Positions 7,804 to 18,837 of a stretch of 64,000 nt of DNA are shown here, in pieces. The notes under the pieces were generated by a model. The model worked only from the letters and a program-made list of their open reading frames with translations. It was not told the origin of the DNA and searched no databases. This DNA is from Roseiarcus sp963717215 (lineage in GTDB: Bacteria > Pseudomonadota > Alphaproteobacteria > Rhizobiales > Beijerinckiaceae). The translations under genes and the position numbers were made by a program. Every line of letters starts with the position of its first letter. The stretch's first letter is position 1. The stretch spans positions 310,001-374,000 of the forward strand of contig CAVQVS010000006.1 of the NCBI GenBank assembly GCA_963717215.1. The letters are read 5' to 3'.

Positions 7804-8691
7804 TCACTCGACGTTCTGCACCTGCTCGCGGAATTGCTCGATTTGCGCTCTGAGTTCAAGCCCCTGCGCGGTCAGGCTCACGTCATTGGCCTTGGCGCAG
7901 AGGGTGCTCGCCTCCCGCGCCAGCTCCTGGGCCAGGAAATCGAGCCGGCGGCCGATTGGCCCTCCTTGGTCGACCAGCGCCTGCGCCGCGGCGACATGGG
8001 TCTTGAGCCGGTCGAGTTCTTCACGGATGTCGGCCTTGGCCGCAAGCAGGATCGCCTCCTGGTGCAAGCGGTTCTCATCGAAGCCGCGCGAAGATTCCAT
8101 CAGCGTCCGAACGCTCTGCGCCAGCCGCTCGCGCACGGCTTCGGGCCGGCGCGCCGGATTGGCGTCGGCGGCCTCGACCAGCGTGGCGATGGCGGCGAGC
8201 ATGGTCTCGAGCAGAAGAGCGAGCGCCTTTCCTTCTCCCCGGCGCGCTGCCGTGAGCGCGGCGATCGCCTCGTCGAGACTCGCGAGCGCCCCGGCGCAGG
8301 CCGCCTTCACGGCGGCCTCGTCGTCCTCGACGTCGGCTGCGTCAAACACGCCGCGTACGGCGAGCAGCCCGTCCATGGTCGGCGGCGCGAGCCCTGCTTT
8401 GACCGCCGCGGCGCGGGCAGCGATGGCGATTGACTCGAGCGCCGCCAAATCGATCTGCGCCCCGGCGCTTGGCCCTTCACGCTGTGCGGACAGACTGGCG
8501 AAGCAGGTCCCGCGCGCCAGCGCCTTGGCGAGCCGGCCGCGCGCTTCTGTTTCAACCCGGTCGAAGGGCGCGGGCATGCGCAAGCGGATGTCCAGGCCCT
8601 TGGCGTTGACGGTCTTGAGCTCGAACGTCCAGCGCCACGCGCCCCCGCTGCCGGCGGCGCGGGCGAATCCCGTCATGCTGCTTACTGACAT
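7804..8691 (-). CDS. yicC: YicC family endoribonuclease
   Basis: A 295-residue YicC/YloC protein. The family start MSVSSMTGFARAAG, the NAKGLDIRLRMP motif and the C-terminal block GRRLDFLAQELAREASTLCAKAND are all clear. YicC was long of unknown function and is now linked to endoribonuclease activity and small-RNA turnover in E. coli; that role is known from the family and not shown here. The frame is open upstream, but this ATG has AAGGGGGA before it and matches the conserved N-terminus. It is directly upstream of gmk. Confidence 0.95.
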   Translation of the reverse strand: MSVSSMTGFARAAGSGGAWRWTFELKTVNAKGLDIRLRMPAPFDRVETEARGRLAKALARGTCFASLSAQREGPSAGAQIDLAALESIAIAARAAAVKAGLAPPTMDGLLAVRGVFDAADVEDDEAAVKAACAGALASLDEAIAALTAARRGEGKALALLLETMLAAIATLVEAADANPARRPEAVRERLAQSVRTLMESSRGFDENRLHQEAILLAAKADIREELDRLKTHVAAAQALVDQGGPIGRRLDFLAQELAREASTLCAKANDVSLTAQGLELRAQIEQFREQVQNVE

Positions 8692-8862
8692 CGCAAATCC
8701 CCCTTCACGCTCGAAGCGCGAGTCTGACGCCACTGGAAGTCTTCGATGACCGCTCCGGGCGAATGAATAGCCGGCCTGTTGGTTCATATTGAGTTCAGGC
8801 GGCGACCTCTATGGATGGCCGTGACCCCGTTCGGGTGCTCTAAACCACAGGAAACTCCTCCC

Positions 8863-9096
8863 ATGATCAAGACCCTTGCGGCTGCGGCCGTTCTCTCGCT
8901 CGGCCTCGCCGGATACGCCGTCGCCCAGGAAACAGCTCCCGGCTCGCCCGCCGGCGGCGCTTCGGTGAACGCAGAACCGCCGATGCCGATGCATCATCAC
9001 CATCACCACCACCACCATCATCATCACATGCATCACATGCACCACATGCATCACGACATGGCCCCCGCCGCCGCTCCGGCAGCCCCCGCGCAATAA
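8863..9096 (+). CDS. Secreted histidine-rich metal-binding peptide
   Basis: A 77-residue exported protein. MIKTLAAAAVLSLGLAGYAVAQ is a Sec signal peptide. The mature chain of about 56 residues has an acidic/Pro linker, then twelve histidines in a row, then three MHH units and DM, and ends in an Ala/Pro tail. With 18 His and several Met it should bind Ni, Zn, Cu or Co in the periplasm as a buffer or chaperone; the metal is not shown. A strong rho-independent terminator follows at once, so it is a single-gene transcript. It is divergent from yicC. Confidence 0.8.
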   Translation: MIKTLAAAAVLSLGLAGYAVAQETAPGSPAGGASVNAEPPMPMHHHHHHHHHHHHMHHMHHMHHDMAPAAAPAAPAQ

Positions 9097-9138
9097 ACAG
9101 GGCTTGAGCGCAAACTTTCGAGTTCGCGCTAAACCTTC

Positions 9139-9175
9139 AGCTCTCCAGACAAGACTTTGTTTGGAGAGCTTTTTT
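9139..9175 (+). terminator. Rho-independent terminator of His-rich gene
   Basis: AGCTCTCCA (9139-9147) pairs perfectly with TGGAGAGCT (9162-9170), an inner ACAA/TTGT pair extends the stem, and TTTTT follows. This is a textbook intrinsic terminator 43 bases after the stop codon. Confidence 0.9.
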
Positions 9176-9223
9176 GTGTCTGCATTGAACCGAGCTGCGA
9201 ATTCGGCGCGGCTTCGATTCGAG

Positions 9224-10051
9224 TTAAGCTTCCGGCTTTTTCTGCCGCGTCCGCTTGCGGGTCTGGACCTCGACCCGCGGCCCTTCGACCAGGCGGACCA
9301 CGGCTCCCCACAAGGTTCGCACGTCCTGTTGCGTCGGCTCCATGCGATGGATGATGTTGCGCAGGTTTCGCCGCATCCCCGGCTTCTTGGTCACCGGGCG
9401 GAAAAAACCGTTCTGCTCAAGCTTGTCCTCGAGGAAATCGAAGAAGGCGAGCAGCATCTCGCGCTGCGCCGGCGGCGACTGGGGGCGCGGGACGGTCGGG
9501 GGCGGCGGCGCGTCGCCATGCGCGGCCTTGAACCACTCGTAGCCGCAGAGCAGCACCGCCTGAGACAGGTTGAGCGAGGCGTAAGTCGGGCTCGACGGGA
9601 AGGTGATGATCGCGTTGGCGAGCGCGACTTCGTCATTATCCAATCCGGTGCGCTCCGGCCCGAACAGGATGCCGCGCTTCTCAGCCGTCGCCGCAGCGGT
9701 CGCGCCCATGGCGACGCTGGGGCTCAAGACGGCCTTCATCTGCCCGCGCTCACGCGCCGTCGTTGCGTAAACCGCATGAAGGTCGCCAAGCGCCGCCTCG
9801 ACGCTCGGAAAGACCTTGGCAGCGTCCAGGAGGTGGGTCGCGCCCGCCGCCGCGGCATAGGCGACTTCGCGATACTCGTCGGTGCGGGGCCACCCTTGAC
9901 GGGGGTTGACCAGGCGCAAGTCGTCGAGGCCGAAATTGGCCATGGCGCGTGCGCACATGCCGATATTCACGGCAAGCTGCGGCCGAACCAGAATGATCGT
10001 TGGACCACCGCCTAGCGGCGGCCTTGTCCTGTCCGTGCCCGCGCCCACCAT
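9224..10051 (-). CDS. trmJ: tRNA (cytidine/uridine-2'-O)-methyltransferase TrmJ
   Basis: A 275-residue SpoU/TrmH-class (SPOUT) methyltransferase that methylates the 2'-OH of nucleotide 32 in tRNA anticodon loops. Family motifs in order: ILVRPQLAVNIGMCARAMANFG (motif 1 with the key Asn and Arg), GILFGPERTGLDNDEV (motif 2) and PTYASLNLSQAVLL (motif 3, knot and SAM binding). The C-terminal extension with RRNLRNIIHRMEPTQQDVRTLWG is typical of TrmJ rather than TrmL. The basic tail RKRTRQKK may aid RNA binding. It looks monocistronic. Confidence 0.93.
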   Translation of the reverse strand: MVGAGTDRTRPPLGGGPTIILVRPQLAVNIGMCARAMANFGLDDLRLVNPRQGWPRTDEYREVAYAAAAGATHLLDAAKVFPSVEAALGDLHAVYATTARERGQMKAVLSPSVAMGATAAATAEKRGILFGPERTGLDNDEVALANAIITFPSSPTYASLNLSQAVLLCGYEWFKAAHGDAPPPPTVPRPQSPPAQREMLLAFFDFLEDKLEQNGFFRPVTKKPGMRRNLRNIIHRMEPTQQDVRTLWGAVVRLVEGPRVEVQTRKRTRQKKPEA

Positions 10052-10160
10052 GGCGGCGGGCTATACCACGGGCGCGGCGGCGGGCAACGGCGCGCTGTGC
10101 GCGCTCCTCGGGACGGAGGCGAGGGGTGGCGCGCGCGGCTACGCCAGATCCAAATCGATT

Positions 10161-10676
10161 CTAAAGCCCAAGCTCCCTCGGGGCCCAGCCGGCGAAGGTC
10201 TGGGCGAGCGTGACGATGCGCCCGTGATAGGCGCGCTCGACGAGCGCCTGGTCGACGGCGCTTGGATAATAGGACGCGATCGCTCGCAACGGGACCACGG
10301 ACTCGATCTGGCCTTGCCGTCCCCGAACAAGGAAGCTTCCGATGATCGTGTCCTGCGCCGAGCCTCTCGGCCCCGGACCGCCGGAGCTGGGGGCAAGATA
10401 GATCCAGTCGATCTGCGCTTCGAGGATTGGCGCGTTTCTGTCGCCCGGGGCGAGATGCGGCCCCAAAGCCCGAGGCAGAGCCTGGGCGAGCGCCTGCTCC
10501 ATCCACGACGCGGTCGGTTCGCCGGTTAGCGGCCGCAGCGGCGCGACATTGACGACGATGGCGCTGAACCTCAAGCCGCTCTGGGCTCGCGCGCTCGAGG
10601 CGGCGCCCGTCAATGAAAGACCGAATGCGCCAAGGGCGGAGAGTGCGCCCCGGCGGGTCATGGCGCTGGCGACCAT
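10161..10676 (-). CDS. Exported protein, paralogue of the next gene
   Basis: A 171-residue exported protein with a basic, Tat- or Sec-like signal (MTRRGALSALGAFGLSLTGAASSARA). It is clearly homologous along its length to the adjacent lipoprotein: both have WMEQAL/WLEAAL, PHLAPGDRN/PYMAPGDRN, YLAPSSGGP/YLGPSSGGP, PLRAIASYYP/PLRAIASYFP and end in FAGWAPRELGL. This copy lacks the lipobox Cys, so it would be soluble in the periplasm. No named family was recognised. The start has GGAAGG upstream; other in-frame ATGs are close by. Confidence 0.7.
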   Translation of the reverse strand: MVASAMTRRGALSALGAFGLSLTGAASSARAQSGLRFSAIVVNVAPLRPLTGEPTASWMEQALAQALPRALGPHLAPGDRNAPILEAQIDWIYLAPSSGGPGPRGSAQDTIIGSFLVRGRQGQIESVVPLRAIASYYPSAVDQALVERAYHGRIVTLAQTFAGWAPRELGL

Positions 10677-10779
10677 TTTCATCCTTCCTGTCTCCGTCCG
10701 ACCCGAGACAACACGCGAACAGCATCGTGCGGGGCGAAGCCACGGAGGTCGAAGCCGCACCGCCTCTACGCCGACATGT

Positions 10780-11295
10780 CTAAAGCCCGAGTTCCCTCGG
10801 CGCCCATCCCGCAAATGCCTGCGCAAGGGCGGTCACCCGGCCCTGCAGGGCCTGCTCGACCATGACCTGGTCGACCGCCATCGGGAAATAGGACGCGATC
10901 GCCCGCAGCGGCACGTTCGCGACTGCGCCGCCTCGCGGACCTTTCAGCAGGAGCGCTCCGCTGATGGTGTCCTGAGTTTGTCCAAAGAACTGCGGTCCGC
11001 CGCTGCTTGGCCCCAGATAGAGGATGTCGATGCGCGCCACCAGCGTCGCCCCATTGCGGTCGCCGGGCGCCATATAGGGCGCCAGCGACCGGGCGAGCGC
11101 GCCGGGAAGCGCCGCCTCCAACCACGCAGCAGTAGGGTCTCCCATGCTGGCCCGGATCGGCGAAACGTCCACTTTGATGGCGCGGATGCGCACGCGGCTC
11201 GCTGTCGCCGTTGGAACCGCGCTGGCGCAGCCCTGAAGCGCGAGAGCCCCGAGAGCCACGAGCCCGGCGCGGCGAGTGAAGACCAATGACGACAT
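10780..11295 (-). CDS. Putative lipoprotein, paralogue of the downstream gene
   Basis: Also 171 residues. The signal peptide ends in the lipobox LQGC, so it should be a lipid-anchored periplasmic protein. The core resembles ABC-transport auxiliary or LptE/DUF-type small lipoproteins in style (short beta strands, VDVSPIRASMGDPTAAWLE) but no firm family can be named. The two genes are head-to-tail, about 100 bases apart, and arose by tandem duplication. The ATG chosen has GAGAAGG six bases upstream. Confidence 0.7.
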   Translation of the reverse strand: MSSLVFTRRAGLVALGALALQGCASAVPTATASRVRIRAIKVDVSPIRASMGDPTAAWLEAALPGALARSLAPYMAPGDRNGATLVARIDILYLGPSSGGPQFFGQTQDTISGALLLKGPRGGAVANVPLRAIASYFPMAVDQVMVEQALQGRVTALAQAFAGWAPRELGL

Positions 11296-11374
11296 GCCAG
11301 ACCTTCTCATTGCGGCCCTTCCAGGAGCCTAAGGTCGCCGGTCGCGCCAGGTTTCAGCCCGCCAACGTCGTCAA

Positions 11375-11848
11375 TTATATATAGGCCACCTTGACGATTT
11401 CATAGCTCTTGCCGCCGCCAGGCGTGTTCACTTCGACGCTGTCGCCCGCCTTCTTGCCGATGAGCGCGCGCGCAGTCGGCGAGGTGATCGACACTTTGCC
11501 CGACTTCACGTCCGCCTCGCTCTCCCCGACGAGCTGAAACTTGCGCTCTTTTTCGGTGTCTTCGTCGATAAGGGTGACGGTCGCGCCGAACTTGATCGTC
11601 GATCCGTTCAATTTCGCCACGTCGATCACTTCGGCGCGCTGGAGCAGGTCCTCGAGTTCGACGATCCGGCCCTCGTTATGCGACTGCGCCTCTTTGGCGG
11701 AGTGATATTCCGCGTTTTCCGACAGGTCGCCATGCGATCGCGCCTCGGCGATCGCGGCAACGATCCGCGGCCGCTCAACCTGCTGGCGACGAGCAAACTC
11801 GGCCTCCAAGGCTGCGTGCCCTGCGGCGGTCATGGGAAGTTTTTCCAT
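11375..11848 (-). CDS. greA: Transcription elongation factor GreA
   Basis: Reactivates stalled RNA polymerase by stimulating cleavage of backtracked transcripts. At 157 residues it is full length. The N-terminal coiled coil contains ARSHGDLSENAEYHSAKEAQ with the acidic tip (Asp41, Glu44) that enters the polymerase secondary channel, and the C-terminal FKBP-like domain ends TPGGGKSYEIVKVAYI. It lies 47 bases downstream of carB, the common alphaproteobacterial arrangement. Confidence 0.97.
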   Translation of the reverse strand: MEKLPMTAAGHAALEAEFARRQQVERPRIVAAIAEARSHGDLSENAEYHSAKEAQSHNEGRIVELEDLLQRAEVIDVAKLNGSTIKFGATVTLIDEDTEKERKFQLVGESEADVKSGKVSITSPTARALIGKKAGDSVEVNTPGGGKSYEIVKVAYI

Positions 11849-11895
11849 TGTCTACCCGTAAAAAAATACTGCCGCCACGGCGTGTTTGTGCGCCG

Positions 11896-15221
<3,326 letters not shown>

Positions 15222-15412
15222 GGTGTTCCTGGGCGCGTCGCCCGGCGGGGGTCACGCGCAAGAGAAGGCTCCTTCGCGGTCTAATGGACCGGAAGGGGCG
15301 CAACTCTCGGGCAACGAACGCGGGATCGGCCTTCCGCGCTCCCTAGCCGAAATCGGCGCGGCGCGGAAGTCTTGGAAGTCTCAGCTTAAAGAAATGAACC
15401 GGAGCATAAGGA

Positions 15413-15823
15413 ATGACGAACGTCCAATGCCGCTGCGGCGCGGTCGAGGTCGAAATCACGGCTGAGCCGATCGTGCAGTTTTATTGCCATTGCGACGACT
15501 GCCAGGCGGTGCATGGCGGCGCCTATGCGCCGGAATCCGTCTATCCGGCAGACGCCGTGACGGTCGTCCGCGGCGATCCGACGACATGGAAACTGAAGCG
15601 CAATCCCCGCTTCACCTGCCGCGAATGCGGCACGCGCCTGTTCATCGACGTCCTGGGACGGAGCTTAAGGGGCGTGAGCGGATTCCTGCTCCCGCCGGGC
15701 GAATTCCAGCCTGCGTTTCACGTGCAGTGCCAGTTCGCGGTCCGACCCATCGTCGATGACCTTCCGCATTATAAGGGTATGCCGAAGCTTTTCGGCGGTT
15801 CGGACGAAATGGTTGGGTGGTAG
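15413..15823 (+). CDS. GFA family (CENP-V/GFA) zinc protein
   Basis: A 136-residue protein of the glutathione-dependent formaldehyde-activating enzyme/CENP-V fold. The zinc-binding cysteines are clear: CRCG (Cys6, Cys8), CHCDDC (Cys25, 27, 30) and CRECG (Cys69, 72). The family name comes from a Paracoccus enzyme once linked to formaldehyde-glutathione adduct formation; most members, including this one, have no proven substrate. GGAG lies nine bases before the ATG. It is divergent from carB and appears to stand alone. Confidence 0.88.
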   Translation: MTNVQCRCGAVEVEITAEPIVQFYCHCDDCQAVHGGAYAPESVYPADAVTVVRGDPTTWKLKRNPRFTCRECGTRLFIDVLGRSLRGVSGFLLPPGEFQPAFHVQCQFAVRPIVDDLPHYKGMPKLFGGSDEMVGW

Positions 15824-15862
15824 AGCAAGAGAGTTTTCATCGCCGCCGAAAGAACTGCGCCC

Positions 15863-16496
15863 TCAGAACTTATACCCGATCCGCGCGCCGACCTGGGTCA
15901 GCCCCGGGTTGATGTGAGTGCAGAGACTCGCGTGCGAGATGTGCTCGATATTGGCGATGACGTCCCAGTGCTCGTCGAACTGGTAGCCGAAGCCGCCCGA
16001 ACTCGCGGAAATCCCAGCGGCAGCCGGTGTTGACGCGGTCCGGCTCGTCGCGCAACGTCGAGGTGTTGACCGCGGCGCCGAACTCGCCCTCGAAGAAGAA
16101 CCCTCTGTAGATCGGAATGCGCCAGGTGAGGCCGGTGAAGCCGTAGCTCGTCTTGCCGCCGGTATTGATCATAGCGCCGATGTTGATGCGCGGATTGAAG
16201 AACCAGCCGAACCACGGGCCACCGATGTTGTTGGCGTAGCCGATCGGATTGGACAGCAGTTCGCCCGAAACGTCGACCGGCGAACCCTCGTCATGGATCC
16301 AGTTGTGAGCGTAGACGCCGACGCGCGCCTCATCGAGAAAGTTGATGTAGGTCGTGGGTCCCGGCGCGATCACGGGCGCAGGAGGCGGCATCGAGTTGTC
16401 GATGCCGAGAGAGGACATGTCCGCTGCCGCCGCCGGCGCAATGGCCAGTGCAGTCCATGCGAGTCCCGCAAGGAGAGCTTGCCGCCCCGCCCCCAC
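15863..16496 (-). pseudogene. PagL-like lipid A 3-O-deacylase, one frameshift as sequenced
   Basis: An outer-membrane beta-barrel protein with signal peptide (ALLAGLAWTALAIAPAAAA). The barrel strands run through GPWFGWFFNPRINIGAMINTGGKTSYGFTG (key pieces only) to NTGCRWDF. There the frame shifts at GAACTC 15999-16004; in the next frame it continues GGFGYQFDEHWDVIANIEHISHASLC and ends VGARIGYKF. The HAS motif and terminal aromatic strand match acyloxyacyl hydrolase (PagL), which removes a fatty acid from lipid A. Removing one base gives about 210 residues, a normal length. The start is a GTG and is uncertain. Confidence 0.7.
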
Positions 16497-16785
16497 TTAA
16501 ACCTCAATTCCGCACCCCGTGTGAATTTGAATAAAGGCGCTCACGGTTCGAGGCAAGCGCGGAGGCTCCAGCTTTTCGACTCGGGTCGCACAATCCAACA
16601 GAGTGTGGCGCCGGCGACATACTCGAACAACCGGCGCCCGTCACAGGGTCTTGCGTTCCTTGCGGCTCGAGAGAGGGCGCAAGCCGACCCTGAGAGGCTC
16701 ACTCGCCATGTCGGGAATATGGTATGCGAGACTGACCGACACATCCGGTTGAGCGGCGATCGGCGCCCTTCTTGGAGGAGACACC

Positions 16786-17328
16786 ATGGCGTCCTTGCGG
16801 CAGCGCGTGGCCAGCATCGGCGCTCTGGGTTTGGCGCTGACTACGGCGTCGCCTTCGTTTCCTCAATCGGGAAGCGCTGCCAGTCAATCCGGCGCCGTCG
16901 TATTCTGGAACACGGCCAAATGCTTCGGCGGCTATGAAACCAATTCCTATTCCGTTCACTGCGAGCCCGGACCCTTCGGAACCGTTCTCGATTTCAAGAC
17001 AAAGGCGCAGTTCTCGTGCGTCAACACCGAAGCCGCCGACGCACGATGGGCGATTTCCGCCGACGCCAAACCGGGACCGCCCATCCCGCCGGGCCAGATC
17101 AGCTGGAGTCCGGAATGCTGGAAGACGCCGCTAGCGTTCGACGTCGATCCCAACACGACGATCCTCACGCCGCAAGCCAGTCAAACGCCCCCGCCCAATT
17201 TCTACATGACCATGAACGTGGTCGTTCTTTACGATGCCGCAAAGCCTGCAATAAAGGCTTGTCTTGTCCCCTTGTTTCCCCGATTTCCCGTCCAGCCTGC
17301 GTGCGCTGATGCCCGGATACGGTCGTAG
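16786..17328 (+). CDS. Secreted hypothetical protein
   Basis: A 180-residue exported protein with a signal peptide (MASLRQRVASIGALGLALTTASPSFP). The mature part has several Cys (NTAKCFGGYE, SVHCEPG, FSCVNTEA, SPECWKTP, KACLVP, QPACADARIRS), suggesting disulfides in the periplasm. It is rich in Pro and aromatic residues. No family was recognised. A strong GGAGGAG ribosome site precedes the ATG. Confidence 0.65.
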   Translation: MASLRQRVASIGALGLALTTASPSFPQSGSAASQSGAVVFWNTAKCFGGYETNSYSVHCEPGPFGTVLDFKTKAQFSCVNTEAADARWAISADAKPGPPIPPGQISWSPECWKTPLAFDVDPNTTILTPQASQTPPPNFYMTMNVVVLYDAAKPAIKACLVPLFPRFPVQPACADARIRS

Positions 17329-17391
17329 AGTGCGGCCGTGCGCCAAGAGAACGACGTCCTGCGGCGTTTGAAAAACTCGCGGAGCGACACG

Positions 17392-17886
17392 ATGATGATG
17401 GAAAGGGCCTTAAAGATTCTTCTGACCGGCGGCGTTGCGGTCTTGTGCGCCCTCATCGTCGCCGGAAACGTCTATGACCCGGGGACGAACCTGTTGTTCG
17501 TGCAGCACGTCTTCAGCATGGATACAATCTTGCCGGTGAGCGCAATGGCGAGCCACGCCTTGGCGCTCCCGGCGCTGTGGCGGATCGGCTTCTGGCTGAT
17601 CGTCCTCGGAGAGGGATTCACGGCAATCTTTTTTACGTTGGGAACGGTCGAACTCCTGCGGGCCCGGAAGTTCAAGGCGCGGGACTTTCACCACGCCAAG
17701 CGGTTTGTTTTCGTCGGGGCCGGCTGCGGATTCCTGGTCTGGTTCATCGCCTTTCTCGCGGTCGGAGGCGAATGGTTCGCCATGTGGCAGTCGCAGGTCT
17801 GGAACGGTCAGGAGCCCGCCTTTCGCATCCTCGCGTCGATCCTTCTGGTTCTGATCTTCGTCGCCCAACCCGACGCCGAGCTTTGA
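17392..17886 (+). CDS. DUF2165 family membrane protein
   Basis: A 164-residue inner-membrane protein of the DUF2165 family. Four hydrophobic segments are visible (about residues 8-25, 62-84, 104-127 and 145-159), with the family phrases NVYDPGTNLLFVQHVFSMD and FWLIVLGEGFTAIFFTLGTVELL. Function is unknown; members often neighbour small stress or redox genes. GGAG lies seven bases before the first of three successive ATG codons. The next gene begins 23 bases later, so the two are likely one transcript. Confidence 0.85.
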   Translation: MMMERALKILLTGGVAVLCALIVAGNVYDPGTNLLFVQHVFSMDTILPVSAMASHALALPALWRIGFWLIVLGEGFTAIFFTLGTVELLRARKFKARDFHHAKRFVFVGAGCGFLVWFIAFLAVGGEWFAMWQSQVWNGQEPAFRILASILLVLIFVAQPDAEL

Positions 17887-17909
17887 AGGGAAGAAGGGAG
17901 GACGCGGTT

Positions 17910-18209
17910 ATGTATACGGTTGTACGATCGTACTTCGGAGAAGGCGCAAAGGAATTGTTTGATCTGCTGGAGAAGAACAAGGCCGATGTGGAGAAGACAA
18001 TGAGCTCTGTAAAAGGCTTGCTCAGCTACACCCTTGTCCGCAGCGAGGAGGGCGGATTTTCAGTGACCGTTTGTAATGACAAGGCCGGTACCGATGAGAG
18101 TCTTGAAAAGGCGAGGGATTGGATCGCGAAAAACGCCGCCGGCTTTGGCGTGGCCGCGCCGAAGATATCTGAGGGATCAACCGTCGTCGACTTCAATAAA
18201 GGACCTTGA
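17910..18209 (+). CDS. Small ABM-like (dimeric alpha/beta barrel) protein
   Basis: A 99-residue protein that fits the antibiotic biosynthesis monooxygenase-like ferredoxin fold: MYTVVRSYFGEGAKELFDLLEKNKADVEKTM, GLLSYTLVRSEEGGFSVTVCNDKAG and ESLEKARDWIAKN (key pieces). Such proteins are common in Bradyrhizobium and relatives and have no proven reaction. GGGAGG sits upstream of the ATG. It follows the DUF2165 gene closely. Confidence 0.75.
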   Translation: MYTVVRSYFGEGAKELFDLLEKNKADVEKTMSSVKGLLSYTLVRSEEGGFSVTVCNDKAGTDESLEKARDWIAKNAAGFGVAAPKISEGSTVVDFNKGP

Positions 18210-18491
18210 TTCAGGCTTGTGTCTCCAGAGCGCCGGGCCGGGGATTTGGCCCGTGCGTGCTTCGTAGGCACGGTAATTGTCCGGGATATCATTAAGCGGC
18301 CGGAGCGGGTCTCGGCGACGTTGGTCGTCTCCAGACCCTGAGTTGCGAAGCGAGACGGACTTCCACATTCTTCGATTCCCCGCCAAACCGAGGCCCGCGA
18401 AGCCGAGCAGCAGCAAGGCCCAAGTAGAGAGTTCGGGCACCGCGTCGGCTGGCGAGCGATTGCATCGCGAGCGCCGACATCGAGCGGCCAT
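18177..18491 (-). pseudogene. PEP-CTERM sorting-tail remnant
   Basis: At 18369-18440 the minus strand encodes VPELSTWALLLLGFAGLG followed by LAGNRR, the hallmark PEP-CTERM sorting signal (near-PEP motif, hydrophobic helix, basic end). The open frame around it has only 17 codons before the motif, preceded by TAA, and runs on for 63 codons past it, so there is no exported domain for the signal to serve. It overlaps the 3' end of the opposite gene. I read it as the tail of a decayed PEP-CTERM gene. Confidence 0.5.
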
Positions 18492-18837
18492 TTACGTCTG
18501 TTTGAATCCGCCGCAACCCTTTGGAAAGTCTCGATCAAAAAGACAAATGTAAAGCAAAGTCGCTTTCATTGGCTTGGCTTTGCTTTCACCAAGCTAGCCC
18601 TCAGGTTTGAGTGCGGCCGCAGGTTCTGCGCCGCCGCGGCGTCGTCAAACCGCGGGCGGGAATCGCCCCGCGGCGCCGGACATTCATCGTCAATCATCAA
18701 AATTTATCCATGCCGTTGATGCGGGCTTCACTACCGCTACGGTAACCTCGCCTTTGAGGCGTCGGATTAACCCCTGAGGGATCGAAACCGGACTAAAGTT
18801 CTCCGTCAGGCCGAGTTGCGGCCAGAAGCGACAATGA
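18492..18837. other. Intergenic region before GGDEF gene
   Basis: No gene was found. It includes an AT-rich stretch near 18530-18590 and GC-rich inverted sequence around 18630-18690. The promoter for the GGDEF gene is probably here, but no clear boxes were seen. Confidence 0.45.

Noticed and set aside
8990..9055. Poly-His run as an engineered tag
   Set aside because: Codons alternate CAT/CAC irregularly, a native signal peptide and terminator frame it, and no vector sequence is present.
18026..18538. 170-codon minus-strand frame over the small ABM gene
   Set aside because: It is a shadow of the plus-strand gene and its downstream DNA; only the PEP-CTERM tail in another frame is meaningful.
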